Shown here piece after piece: positions 1 through 7,007 of a stretch of 12,188 bases of DNA (within the stretch, counting starts at the first letter, position 1; each line of letters begins with the position of its first letter). Source of the stretch: Pirellulaceae bacterium (lineage in GTDB: Bacteria; Planctomycetota; Planctomycetia; Pirellulales; Pirellulaceae). A program made the position numbers and the translations under genes. The notes below the pieces were generated by a model, which was not told the origin of the DNA, made no database searches, and saw nothing but the letters and a program-made list of their open reading frames with translations. The stretch spans positions 1 to 12,188 of the forward strand of contig JADLDX010000082.1 in assembly GCA_020846515.1 (NCBI GenBank), in the 5' to 3' direction.

Positions 1-2
1 AC

Positions 3-134
3 CAAATGCTAACCGGGCAAACGCTCTGCGATCAGCAATCTAGAGCCGCCCGAGGAGGTGCAACCAACGATGGACAACGTGAAATTTCAAAAATCCGCTC
101 GCGCGGAGAGGCTGGAAATTCACCTCTGAATTAA
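3..134 (+). CDS. Possible C-terminal tail of a gene entering from the left edge
   Basis: One frame is open from base 3 to a TAA at 132-134 (43 codons) and could be the end of a protein whose body lies left of the window; an internal ATG is at position 6. The encoded residues are rich in Gly, Arg, Ser and Asn and show no domain. A competing reading is the 19-codon ORF at 70-129 in another frame. Nothing here proves that either is translated, so this is a low-confidence placeholder for what the left edge may hold. Confidence 0.15.
   Translation, partial: QMLTGQTLCDQQSRAARGGATNDGQREISKIRSRGEAGNSPLN
70..129 (+). CDS. Possible 19-codon small ORF behind a strong Shine-Dalgarno
   Basis: An ATG at 70 opens a 19-codon frame (begins MDNVKFQKSA, ends LEIHL) that stops with TGA at 127-129. 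It is preceded by GAGGAGGTG at about 52-60, one of the few strong Shine-Dalgarno-like strings in a window where most genes lack one, although the 10-base spacing is longer than ideal. There is no recognisable function and it could be chance. Confidence 0.15.
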   Translation: MDNVKFQKSARAERLEIHL

Positions 135-138
135 ATCA

Positions 139-361
139 CACTCTCTCCGTGACGGGGCCCTTGTAGCCCAGGCACTCCGTGACGGGGCATGACCTGCTTA
201 AGCTACTTAGTACCGAAGTGAAGAAGAGTTAACGACGAGTCGCGGAGCGATTCGTCCACATCGTAGCCCCGGCACTCCGTGACGGGGCATGTCCTGCTAA
301 GCTTCTTTGTACTGAAGTGTGAAAGAGTTAGGGACAAATCGCGGAGCGATTCGTCTACATT
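139..361. repeat. Tandem ~100-bp repeat, two copies plus a partial third
   Basis: Copy A (163-262) and copy B (263-361) are about 80% identical by eye and lie head to tail. Both begin GTAGCCC, continue with a CACTCCGTGACGGGG block, carry a shared GTACyGAAGTG stretch and end in a near-identical TCGCGGAGCGATTCGT block (240-259 and 339-358). The 13-mer CTCCGTGACGGGG occurs at 145-157, 175-187 and 275-287, so a shorter third partial copy precedes them. Copy B can fold as CCCCG...CGGGG with an inner CAC/GTG pair and a TCC loop. Copy B ends immediately before the ATG of the hydrolase gene, so this array is its whole proximal upstream region. Confidence 0.75.
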
Positions 362-1348
362 ATGCCGGCCACTATTTCACGTTCGCTGACGATCATACTA
401 ATCGCCCTAGGCGTCGGTCTGTTGTTGATCGTAGCGGCATGTGGCGGCATGCTTGCGTGGTTCATGACCTATCCAACTGTCTCGGATAAGGCCAACCGCC
501 GGTTTGAATATGCCGCCGAGCCACTACCGACCAAAATGAGCGTCGGTGAAACAAGTATCATCGAGGGTGGCGTCCTCTTTCGCGAAGTCATCTTTGGTGA
601 TGGAAATGGCTATGGCGTCCCGGCAGGAGCCAACATGCGATTGTGGGTCTATTTGCCGACCGGACGAACCGACATCGGTGCTTTACCCTGCGTGTTAATC
701 TGCGGCGCCGGTAGTACCCTCCTGGAGGGCATGCGCCTGGGTGAGGAAGATCAAGCCGAGCACTTGCCGTACGTCGACGCGGGCTTGGCCGTCATCGCTT
801 ATGACTTGGATGGTTCCAGCCTGCTAGGCGATGAAACTGAACGTTACGACGCGTTTCGCGATGCCGAGGCAGGACTGGTCAATGCACGCATTGCGCTGGA
901 CTACGCGATAACGAGTGTGCCCGAAATCAACGCTCAGCAAATCTTTAGCGTAGGCCACAGTTCGGCCGCGACCATGGCGTTACTCTTGGCCGCTCACGAA
1001 CCACGAATTGCTGGTTGCATTGCCTATGCACCAGCAGTTGATTTGAAAGAGGTGTATACTGCCGTCTTAGTGCGTACACTGAGCGCGCGTTTGCCTGAAC
1101 TGGCAGACTTTATCGTGCGTTCATCGCCGGTTACCCACCAACAGCATTTGAACTGTCCGACCATGATCTTTCAATCATTGCAAGACGACAACGTATCGCT
1201 CGACAGCAACCGCACCTTTCAGAAACGTCAAAGCTCCGCGGGCACTGAATGCACGCTAGTGGAAGTTCCTACCGGGGACCACTACGCATCCATGATCCAA
1301 GAGGGCATACCGGCCGGCATCGAATGGCTCAAGCAACACTTGCGGTAG
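362..1348 (+). CDS. Membrane-anchored or lipoprotein alpha/beta hydrolase
   Basis: 328 aa. Residues about 8-36 form a hydrophobic segment; the region VAAC at residues 24-27 also resembles a lipobox, so the protein is either tethered by a transmembrane helix or lipidated at Cys27, with the enzyme domain outside the cytoplasmic membrane. The rest has the order of an alpha/beta hydrolase: a Gly-rich CGAGST turn (114-119) suited to the oxyanion hole, nucleophile elbow GHSSA (198-202, Ser200), an acid-bearing SLQDDN stretch (272-277, Asp275 or 276) and a late His in PTGDHYAS (His307). The family includes dienelactone hydrolase- and acylaminoacyl peptidase-like esterases; the substrate cannot be told. 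The ATG directly abuts the upstream repeat and has no Shine-Dalgarno at usual spacing. It converges on the htrA-like gene. The fold assignment is strong, specific function unknown. Confidence 0.85.
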   Translation: MPATISRSLTIILIALGVGLLLIVAACGGMLAWFMTYPTVSDKANRRFEYAAEPLPTKMSVGETSIIEGGVLFREVIFGDGNGYGVPAGANMRLWVYLPTGRTDIGALPCVLICGAGSTLLEGMRLGEEDQAEHLPYVDAGLAVIAYDLDGSSLLGDETERYDAFRDAEAGLVNARIALDYAITSVPEINAQQIFSVGHSSAATMALLLAAHEPRIAGCIAYAPAVDLKEVYTAVLVRTLSARLPELADFIVRSSPVTHQQHLNCPTMIFQSLQDDNVSLDSNRTFQKRQSSAGTECTLVEVPTGDHYASMIQEGIPAGIEWLKQHLR

Positions 1349-1374
1349 CCAGGGGTGCCAGGACGAGTTCGTGC

Positions 1375-1450
1375 GTAGCCACCGTCGCCAGACGGTGGAC
1401 TCGTCTGGAGGCGAAATCCACCGCTTGGCAGCGGTGGCAGCGGTGGCTAC
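1375..1450. repeat. Nested palindromic (REP-like) element between convergent genes
   Basis: A perfect 10-bp outer inverted repeat, GTAGCCACCG (1375-1384) and CGGTGGCTAC (1441-1450), encloses two hairpins: CCACCGTC / GACGGTGG (1379-1386 and 1391-1398, loop GCCA) and CCACCGC / GCGGTGG (1418-1424 and 1431-1437, 6-base loop). Outer stem and first hairpin overlap, so they are alternative folds. It lies between the 3' ends of the hydrolase (+) and the protease (-), where it may act as a two-way transcription end, but no T-tract follows, so a dispersed intergenic repeat is the safer reading. Confidence 0.7.
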
Positions 1451-1508
1451 CTAAAATCGCGGACGAGACACCACTTAACTATCCCGCCCAATGGCGTTTT
1501 CCCGGTGC

Positions 1509-3104
1509 TTAGAACTCGGCAATGGATAAGGTTTCCAGGCGATCAGAACTTCGGTATACCTGCACCACGGCTGGACCCGGTGTGTCCTGAGCGTGTTTGT
1601 AAAATTCATCAGGCGTTAGGACACGCGTGCCATTGATGGCCAAAATCGTATGGCCCGCGCGAAGCCCCGCACGCCACGCCGGCGAATCGGGATCCACCGA
1701 TAGGATAGCCAGTTTGGCATTGGTGCGACGTTGGGCAATCTGACCGCCACGGACGAGTTCACTGGGGACGGCTGTCGAGTATTCGACTAACATGCCTCGC
1801 CATTGCTGCGGTGCGTGAATCGCGAAGGCTGGGCGGGATGTGGAGATGAATTTCTTGCTTAGTTTGGCCTTCAAGTGAATCGGAGTGAACGGCACTTCGC
1901 CACGTCGCGGCCGCTGAACCGTCAGATCAACTTCCGCTCCCGCCGGCAATTGGCTGAGCTCACGAAACAGGCCATTGCGATCTTCAATGGGCTGAGAGTT
2001 GATTTCTACAATGCAATCTTCGTTGCGCAGACCAGCCAAATCGCCGGGCAGACCGGGCAACACCAAGGATACTCTAGCCCCGCTGAACCCGGCGGCTCGT
2101 TCGTGAGCGCGCAATTCCTCGGGCTGAATACCTAAGAAACCAAACTCAGGTTGATGCCCTGTCTTGAGCGCATCGACGACGCGTTTGAACATGTCATCCA
2201 CAGCGATCGCATAACCGGCCGACTGCTCAAAACCGCTCAGTGCGGCCAGAGACGTGGTCAGCCCCACCATCTCGCCCCGCAAGTTGACCAGCGCTCCGCC
2301 GCTCGTGCCCAAGTTTAATCGCGCGTCGGTCTGGATGAGCGTGCCGAATTGATGTTGGTTTTCTTTAGCCAACAGACTCGACTCGTTCGATTTTTGTGTC
2401 ACGCCCGTACGCTGAAGATTGGCGACGATGCCCCAACTGGCGCTGGCTTGACCGTCGCGGGCCGTGGCATATGGGTTGCCCAGGCTGATCACAAAACTGC
2501 CTTTACGCAGTTGATCGGCGTCCCCAAAAGTTATCGGCGATAGATTGCTGGCCTCGATTTTCAGTACTGCCAAATCGGTGTAGGGATCCGCCGCCTGCAC
2601 TTTAGCTGACTTGGCCACGACCTCGGCTTCATAAGCCCGGCGATCGAGCCAAACGTAATACTGATAATGCTGCGGATCATCCAGCGCATGGGCACAAGTA
2701 ACGATCATGCCATCGGTGGAAACGATCACGCCACTGGCAAACTCCGTAGGCACGAACTCAGGATTATCTGGCGTGTCCCAGAACGGGAGTTGCTTGGGGC
2801 CGATCAATTGTTCAGCCCGGACGACAGCGGCCTGGTTTTTGCGAACGCGCGTGATGGCAACTACCGACTGCTCAGCCTTTTCGATGGCTGCGATCGTCGC
2901 CTGCTCAATACTGGCCAAAATCGCCAGACCGTCCGGAATGACCTTGGCCTCCGCTTCGACCGGTTGAACGTCAGTCTTATCGGCCGTCTGCGCGTGGGCA
3001 GGCACAGACGTCGAGGCCAGCATGACTTGTGCCAACGCCAGCCACACGCAGGTCTGCCACCAACGAGCGTTGATCACCATATGCGAAAAAACAGGCCAAT
3101 TCAT
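1509..3104 (-). CDS. HtrA/DegP-like serine protease with two PDZ domains
   Basis: 531 aa from the ATG at 3104. The frame stays open to a GTG at 3221, but the first residues there do not look like a signal peptide; ATG at 3104 or the ATG at 3080 gives one, ending VPAHA-Q, and neither has a Shine-Dalgarno. Trypsin-like core with a complete triad: His139 in TCAHAL, Asp177 in YTDLAVL, Ser268 in GTSGG (most HtrA proteins have GNSGG). Then PDZ1 at about 324-416 (GFLGIQPEEL, LPGLPGDLAGL) and PDZ2 at about 431-526 (VDPDSPAWRAGLRAGH). Family members degrade or refold damaged envelope proteins, with PDZ domains binding exposed C-termini or gating oligomers. An exported location is expected. The long run between Gly263 and Ser268 neighbours and an insertion around residues 215-250 are typical of variable LA-type loops. 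Divergent from the gene at 3399. Confidence 0.9.
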   Translation of the reverse strand: MNWPVFSHMVINARWWQTCVWLALAQVMLASTSVPAHAQTADKTDVQPVEAEAKVIPDGLAILASIEQATIAAIEKAEQSVVAITRVRKNQAAVVRAEQLIGPKQLPFWDTPDNPEFVPTEFASGVIVSTDGMIVTCAHALDDPQHYQYYVWLDRRAYEAEVVAKSAKVQAADPYTDLAVLKIEASNLSPITFGDADQLRKGSFVISLGNPYATARDGQASASWGIVANLQRTGVTQKSNESSLLAKENQHQFGTLIQTDARLNLGTSGGALVNLRGEMVGLTTSLAALSGFEQSAGYAIAVDDMFKRVVDALKTGHQPEFGFLGIQPEELRAHERAAGFSGARVSLVLPGLPGDLAGLRNEDCIVEINSQPIEDRNGLFRELSQLPAGAEVDLTVQRPRRGEVPFTPIHLKAKLSKKFISTSRPAFAIHAPQQWRGMLVEYSTAVPSELVRGGQIAQRRTNAKLAILSVDPDSPAWRAGLRAGHTILAINGTRVLTPDEFYKHAQDTPGPAVVQVYRSSDRLETLSIAEF

Positions 3105-3398
3105 GGTCGATGGGGTTTGAGTTAGGGTTGGGTAAGGCTCAAGTGGTAGCCTCCAATATTCTAAAGCAGTTGCCGGCGAAAAACTGACCCACGCTGCCAG
3201 TATTTTTGAAGAATTCCCCACCAGTGGAAAAGCAACCCAGCCTTGTTTTCTGCATAAAGCATTTCTCCGATTCAGCAGGCCGCAGCCAGGCGGCGCAGTT
3301 CAGCATCAGAGCTGTCGCTGCATCCGAGTTCGGTTAGCCTTCCGGTCGTTAGTCGGTGCCTCCGTGAACCTTCGCTATCTTAATCGTGTCGTCGATGC
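3105..3398. other. Divergent intergenic region, promoters not resolved
   Basis: About 295 bases between the protease (-) and the 159-aa gene (+). Both promoters must lie here if both genes are transcribed, but no pair of -35/-10 boxes at normal spacing stands out on either strand, and no hairpin strong enough to report was found. Confidence 0.4.
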
Positions 3399-3878
3399 AT
3401 GAGTTTGCAATATCGAACGCGCAGTATGAGTGAAGATCGCGACTGGCTGCAAAGATGCCGACTCTGCCGACTTTTGCTTATGGATACACTTGACTGGTGG
3501 TGCCGCGAGGATGAGGCAGAATTCCCAGTTCTTCCAATGGTTGCTGCGATTTTGTACTTGTATGGTCCGCGTTGCCATCCATTCAGTGAATCAGAGCGAA
3601 ATCTTCGCGAGCGATTACTCCAGTCGCCATGGACGCCGGTTGCAGAGTTTCGGGCAGCCTGGCCGTTGCGAGACGCAACAGCGTGTGACCAATTGGTAAG
3701 CGACCTCTCAGAAGTCCTGCGCAGTGCGGTAGCTGTGTGGACGAATCAGTCGATCTCCCAACTACCACCGGAGATGGTGGCTGAACGACTGGCCAACTGC
3801 ATCCTGGCCCATCATTATGTGGTCTTTCATCGACGCGAGACTACGAAACGCGACGGTGGATTTTATGGTAACGGGTGA
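3399..3878 (+). CDS. Unrecognised 159-aa protein
   Basis: Start at ATG 3399; an in-frame ATG at 3426 (giving 150 aa, MSEDRDW...) is an equally good choice and neither has a Shine-Dalgarno. There is no signal peptide and no membrane helix. The protein is rich in Trp, Cys, Leu and Arg, with an early CRLC pair (residues 20-23), an amphipathic helical look through residues 95-140 (DQLVSDLSEVLRSAVAVW, MVAERLANCILAHH) and a charged C-terminus. Coding status is supported by its length and protein-like composition; the overlapping frames (3430-3699 +, 3583-3768 -) look poorer. It is divergently arranged with the protease gene, separated by about 295 bases. I do not recognise the family. Confidence 0.6.
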   Translation: MSLQYRTRSMSEDRDWLQRCRLCRLLLMDTLDWWCREDEAEFPVLPMVAAILYLYGPRCHPFSESERNLRERLLQSPWTPVAEFRAAWPLRDATACDQLVSDLSEVLRSAVAVWTNQSISQLPPEMVAERLANCILAHHYVVFHRRETTKRDGGFYGNG

Positions 3879-4152
3879 CCGTACCCAATAGGCACGTCGA
3901 CACGTCCGAAACGGGAATCAGTTCCCCCTGCCGGCTAATGCCATTGAGAGCATGTTCGGCAATCCGAATACTTGCAACCGAGACGACCGTCGTGGATCAT
4001 AGGCCATGGGCGCGGTCAAATCATTGCACGAACGCCAGCCCTCAAAACAGTTGATACGTAAAGTATTTCCAAACCCTACGGACAGCGTCTTGCCTGGCGT
4101 TTGTCCGCTTCAAAAGATCTCACTTTGTTCGACCATTCCACCGTAAATCCCC

Positions 4153-4584
4153 ATGGCCAAACCTAGATTCCGTATCCAACACATACTCGTTTTGACTGCC
4201 GTGATCGCCGTTTTCATTACCGTGTGGTTGGCGATTCAAAACGCAATAGCCACTCGAACGATCGTCGCCATCGACTTGCCGGCAAAGAAACGCGTTCGCG
4301 TGATACAGACATTTGGCGGCGAGCCCTTCGATACCAAAGTCTACTTCGATGCGGGAGACGGACAATGGGGCTTCTACTACTACGAACATGAGGATTGGTA
4401 CTGGAACAAAGCGGACGTCCAATCAGACGGTGAGACCATTTCCATCATGCGTGGAGGACGCAGTACAATTCAGCTAAACACTCAAACCGGTGCTTGCATT
4501 GTGGAACGTCTTGATGGACAGCGCCACGAATACAAGTCACCGGTCTACTATACAAACTCCCTACCGGGCTCGAACGAACCCTAA
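4153..4584 (+). CDS. Small single-pass membrane protein, unknown function
   Basis: 143 aa. A short basic N-terminus (MAKPRFRIQ) is followed by one hydrophobic helix at about residues 11-28 (LVLTAVIAVFITVWLAI), then a soluble domain rich in aromatic and beta-favouring residues (GFYYYEHEDWYW at 73-84, then SIMRGGRSTIQL). Positive-inside logic puts the C-terminal domain outside the cytoplasmic membrane. Basic, FRI-type N-termini followed directly by a single anchor are frequent in planctomycete hypothetical proteins. No catalytic motif is visible. No Shine-Dalgarno precedes the ATG. It is preceded by about 270 bases with no gene or strong structure that I can see, and followed by the inverted-repeat element. 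Confidence 0.7.
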   Translation: MAKPRFRIQHILVLTAVIAVFITVWLAIQNAIATRTIVAIDLPAKKRVRVIQTFGGEPFDTKVYFDAGDGQWGFYYYEHEDWYWNKADVQSDGETISIMRGGRSTIQLNTQTGACIVERLDGQRHEYKSPVYYTNSLPGSNEP

Positions 4585-4626
4585 AGGATCGCGGTCGTTA
4601 GGCACTGGAGCCAGTAGGACTTGTTC

Positions 4627-4743
4627 TTTTTCTGTCCCCCTTTTTTCTGTCTCCCTCCGGCCTGTACAGGCTGGGGATTTACTAACGAAACTCTTGCTTT
4701 GAAGAGTTGAAAAAGGCAGACAGAAAAAAGGGGGACAGAAAAA
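4627..4743. repeat. Long inverted repeat enclosing two hairpins (REP-like element)
   Basis: Perfect 26-bp arms at 4627-4652 and 4718-4743: the left arm reads TTTTTCTGTCCCCC then TTTTTTCTGTCT, the right arm is its exact reverse complement. The 65-base middle holds a 12-bp palindrome GCCTGTACAGGC (4660-4671) and a stem-loop AACTCTT / AAGAGTT (4689-4695 and 4702-4708, loop GCTTTG). As single-stranded DNA or RNA the whole could fold as a three-way junction: one long stem and two short ones. Elements with GGGGACAG cores flanked by A/T runs are a known style of RAYT-associated REP sequence in environmental bacteria; that link is my inference. It lies downstream of the gene at 4153 and of the PQQ gene. 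Confidence 0.8.
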
Positions 4744-4784
4744 CAAAGCGGAACGGTGCCGAGCGTTATTTGAAAGAGCTAAAG

Positions 4785-4806
4785 CGGCGGCAGGGGTTTG
4801 CCGCCG
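4785..4806 (-). terminator. Candidate terminator hairpin for the PQQ-propeller gene
   Basis: An 8-bp GC-rich stem CGGCGGCA / TGCCGCCG (4785-4792 and 4799-4806) with a 6-base loop lies 22 bases beyond the stop of the propeller gene. Read on the minus strand it is followed only by a weak T-rich run (CTTTAGCTCTTTC), so intrinsic termination is plausible but not certain. Confidence 0.45.
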
Positions 4807-4828
4807 GTGGGACGTTTGAGAAAACGAT

Positions 4829-6106
4829 TTATTTCCAGTCGTAGAAGCTGATCGCCTTTAGTTCGCGAATCGCGACTTGGCTGCCGGCTACGGCCAAGTG
4901 AGCCCAAGTGGAATCTTCGGTCAGCTTGCGACGTTCAATCAGTTCAAACTTCTCGGGATTGGCGCGTATCAATAGCAATTCGCCGCGCTGATCAAGAGCC
5001 AGAATGCGATCGGAGTTGGCCACCAGGCTCCAATATTCGCCAAAGGGAATACTCGTCCATGTGGCTTCGCCGGTCTTCAGATCGATGCAAGTGAACCGGC
5101 GATTTCTCAGGTGCATGTAGACATGATTACCAACGATGACTGGCGTCGACATGTAGCCTTCGGCCTTATGGTTCCAGCGTTCCTTCACTGTCCATCCGCT
5201 GGCATCATGTGCGACATCCAGCAGAAGCGACTTGCCGCCATAACTGCTGGTGAACACGGCATCACCAAAGACCGTGGGTGTGAGAATATTCATGCCGCGA
5301 AAGGCCGGTACTTCGAAGCTCCACAGTTGCTCGCCGGTGGCGATGTCGACACCTGCGAGCGTGGTACGTGTTTGAACCAGAATTTGTCTCACGCCGGCCA
5401 ACGTGGCTACAACGGGCGAACTGAAAGCGCTACCGTTCATGCCACCACCATCCTTGAGCCCCTGCCAGACAACTTTGCCAGTCGCTTTCTCCAATTTGAC
5501 AAAGCATCCGCCCGCTTGCACGTATAGATGCTGCCCGTCAATCATCGGGGAACAAACGAAACCGAAGGTCGGTAGCTCGCTCTTGAATTCCGCGACGAAG
5601 TCAATTTTCCAGTCGACGTTGCCGCTGGCCGCGTCCAGGCAGACGAGCACATCGCGAATGCCAGCTACGTACAGCTTTCCATCCGAGTAAGCCGGTGTGG
5701 CACGTATCCAATCGCCGTTCTTTTTCGCAAAGAAGGGCACTTGCATACTACCCTCCCACTCGACTTGCCAAAGTTCTTTGCCTGTCGACCGTTCCAAGGC
5801 CCGGACACGCTCGATCTTATTGTCCACCGTTTCGGTCACAAAAACTCGGTCCCCCACTACCAGTGGCCCCGAGTAGCTCTCCCCCAGTGCTACTTTCCAT
5901 TTTTGGACCAGCGAAGTATCCGTCAGACTGCTCGGCCATTGGGATGCGGCCACAAATCCATCGCGATTAGGCCCCCGCCATTGAACCCAATCAGCATCGT
6001 CCGCCGAAATCATCGCTTGGGGCGCAAACAAAATTCCCCAAGTACACATGACAGCCACAGCCAGACATCCAAATCGATTGGTCATGGTGGAGGGATTACT
6101 AGCCAT
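4829..6106 (-). CDS. Exported PQQ-repeat beta-propeller protein (BamB-like)
   Basis: 425 aa with a signal peptide ending near residue 35 (hydrophobic stretch 13-33, then ISA-DD). The mature part opens with DWVQWRGPNRDGF, a hallmark of a very large planctomycete family of exported PQQ-like proteins. At least five propeller blades show the tryptophan-docking pattern: LERSTGKELW (104-113), LDAASGNVDW (157-166), LEKATGKVVW (205-214), VDIATGEQLW (253-262) and IDLKTGEATW (341-350). BamB-like repeats fold into an eight-bladed propeller; no quinoprotein dehydrogenase active-site residues were recognised, so a binding or scaffold role is likelier than alcohol oxidation. The start at 6106 is chosen because AAAAAGG precedes it by 7 bases; ATG at 6085 (MTNRFGC) is the alternative. 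Its genuine ligand is unknown. Confidence 0.88.
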   Translation of the reverse strand: MASNPSTMTNRFGCLAVAVMCTWGILFAPQAMISADDADWVQWRGPNRDGFVAASQWPSSLTDTSLVQKWKVALGESYSGPLVVGDRVFVTETVDNKIERVRALERSTGKELWQVEWEGSMQVPFFAKKNGDWIRATPAYSDGKLYVAGIRDVLVCLDAASGNVDWKIDFVAEFKSELPTFGFVCSPMIDGQHLYVQAGGCFVKLEKATGKVVWQGLKDGGGMNGSAFSSPVVATLAGVRQILVQTRTTLAGVDIATGEQLWSFEVPAFRGMNILTPTVFGDAVFTSSYGGKSLLLDVAHDASGWTVKERWNHKAEGYMSTPVIVGNHVYMHLRNRRFTCIDLKTGEATWTSIPFGEYWSLVANSDRILALDQRGELLLIRANPEKFELIERRKLTEDSTWAHLAVAGSQVAIRELKAISFYDWK

Positions 6107-6356
6107 CGTGCAGCCTTTTTGCTTGAAACATCAATTTCCTCATCAAACCCTTTGGCGCAAACTTCGCCTACATAGTATAGGGAGGTGTCAAGTAGCCGCC
6201 CCCGATCCTGGCCATTTCTGTGCGGCCTTTCACGCTGGCGGTGGCTCCACGCGGCTTGCTCAGTTGGACCGGCGCCATCTAGGCATAAGAATTCGCAGGC
6301 GATAAAATGTCGCCCGTCTCCTGCACGAAAATAACTTTGCATTCGAGTACTGAAGA
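6107..6356. other. Divergent intergenic region between propeller and DUF6580 genes
   Basis: About 250 bases serve as the upstream region of both divergent genes. On the minus strand TTGACA (complement at 6186-6191) and TATACT (complement at 6174-6179) occur, but they are only 6 bases apart, so they do not form one standard promoter. Nothing else stands out. Confidence 0.35.
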
Positions 6357-6908
6357 ATGTCTGTGAATAAGATCCGATTGCTGACCATGGCTTACTTCGT
6401 TATCGCGGTTGCCTTGCGATTTTTACCACACGGAGTCAATTTTAATGCTATCGGCGCATTGGCCCTGTTCGCTGGTTGCTACCTAACCGCCACCCAAGGC
6501 ATCTTGATCGGCGTGGGTGCCATGGCTGTTTCCGACACGCTGGGGCATATGTTGGATTGGGAAAGCATGGGCTATTACCACCGGCCTACCATGCTGGCGG
6601 TATATCTGTGTGCGGCCTTGCCCAGCCTACTGGGATGGGCTCTACGTGGTCGAGCCAATTTGGTAACGGTGCCCAGTGCGGCCATCGGTTCATCCGTCAT
6701 TTTCTTTTTGGTGACGAACTTTGCTTCGTGGCTGGATCCGAACATGAATTACCCACAAACGTTCGCTGGATTGTTGCAGTCCTATGTAGCGGCCATTCCG
6801 TTCGCCGGCAATCACTTCACCGGTACCCTGATTTTTGCCAGTGTATTCTTCGGGCTGCATGCTAGTTTAAGTCGCGCGACAGCCGGTCAGACTCAACGGG
6901 TTTCTTAG
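6357..6908 (+). CDS. DUF6580-like integral membrane protein, putative transporter subunit
   Basis: 183 aa with about five hydrophobic segments (roughly 8-24, 30-58, 77-97, 105-125, 138-170). It carries motifs I associate with the DUF6580 family: RFLPHGVNFNAIGALALFAG (21-40), an SDTLGH acidic turn (59-64), SSVIFFLVTNFASW (112-125), NYPQTFAGLLQSYVAAIPF (131-149) and a final GTLIFASVFFG. Length and layout agree with that family, which resembles the substrate-binding (S) components of ECF vitamin transporters; a substrate is not known. The ATG is preceded only by GAAGA right next to it, so ribosome binding is weak. It is divergent from the propeller gene and converges on lgt, with a hairpin in between. 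Confidence 0.8.
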   Translation: MSVNKIRLLTMAYFVIAVALRFLPHGVNFNAIGALALFAGCYLTATQGILIGVGAMAVSDTLGHMLDWESMGYYHRPTMLAVYLCAALPSLLGWALRGRANLVTVPSAAIGSSVIFFLVTNFASWLDPNMNYPQTFAGLLQSYVAAIPFAGNHFTGTLIFASVFFGLHASLSRATAGQTQRVS

Positions 6909-6922
6909 CGGCAAGCGAAACA

Positions 6923-6951
6923 AGTCGCTCGCAACATAACCGCGAGCGACT
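6923..6951. terminator. Symmetric hairpin between convergent genes, candidate two-way terminator
   Basis: A perfect 10-bp inverted repeat AGTCGCTCGC (6923-6932) / GCGAGCGACT (6942-6951) with a 9-base loop starts 14 bases after the stop of the DUF6580 gene and about 70 bases beyond the lgt stop on the other strand. The position between two convergent 3' ends suits transcription termination in both directions; a T-tract is missing on both sides, so Rho-independent ending is not proven. Confidence 0.55.
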
Positions 6952-7007
6952 GCTGGAACTCAGGATTTTGCCAAGACGCATTTTGACTGGGCTCAGGATT
7001 TGACGAT

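Noticed and set aside
139..361. CRISPR array
   Set aside because: Repeat units are about 100 bp, only two or three, diverged, and without unique spacers; no cas gene is near.
1249..1512. 87-aa plus-strand ORF over the end of the hydrolase gene and the palindrome
   Set aside because: It overlaps a clear hydrolase C-terminus in another frame and reads through the repeat; composition is Arg/Trp-rich as expected from a shadow frame.
2667..3125. 152-aa plus-strand ORF opposite the protease gene
   Set aside because: It lies antisense to an intact signal peptide and trypsin-like domain; no motif of its own.
4080..4107. Weak hairpin GGACA...TGTCC before the gene at 4153
   Set aside because: Only five contiguous pairs around a long loop; not better than chance in this composition.
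4490..4746. Short ORFs on both strands over the inverted repeat (4490-4702 + and 4561-4746 -)
   Set aside because: They translate the repeat arms themselves; the low-complexity FFCPPFFCLPF-type product is a result of the poly-T/poly-C arms.
6174..6191. TTGACA and TATACT boxes upstream of the PQQ propeller gene (minus strand)
   Set aside because: They are only 6 bases apart, far from the usual 16-18, so they do not form one sigma-70 promoter.
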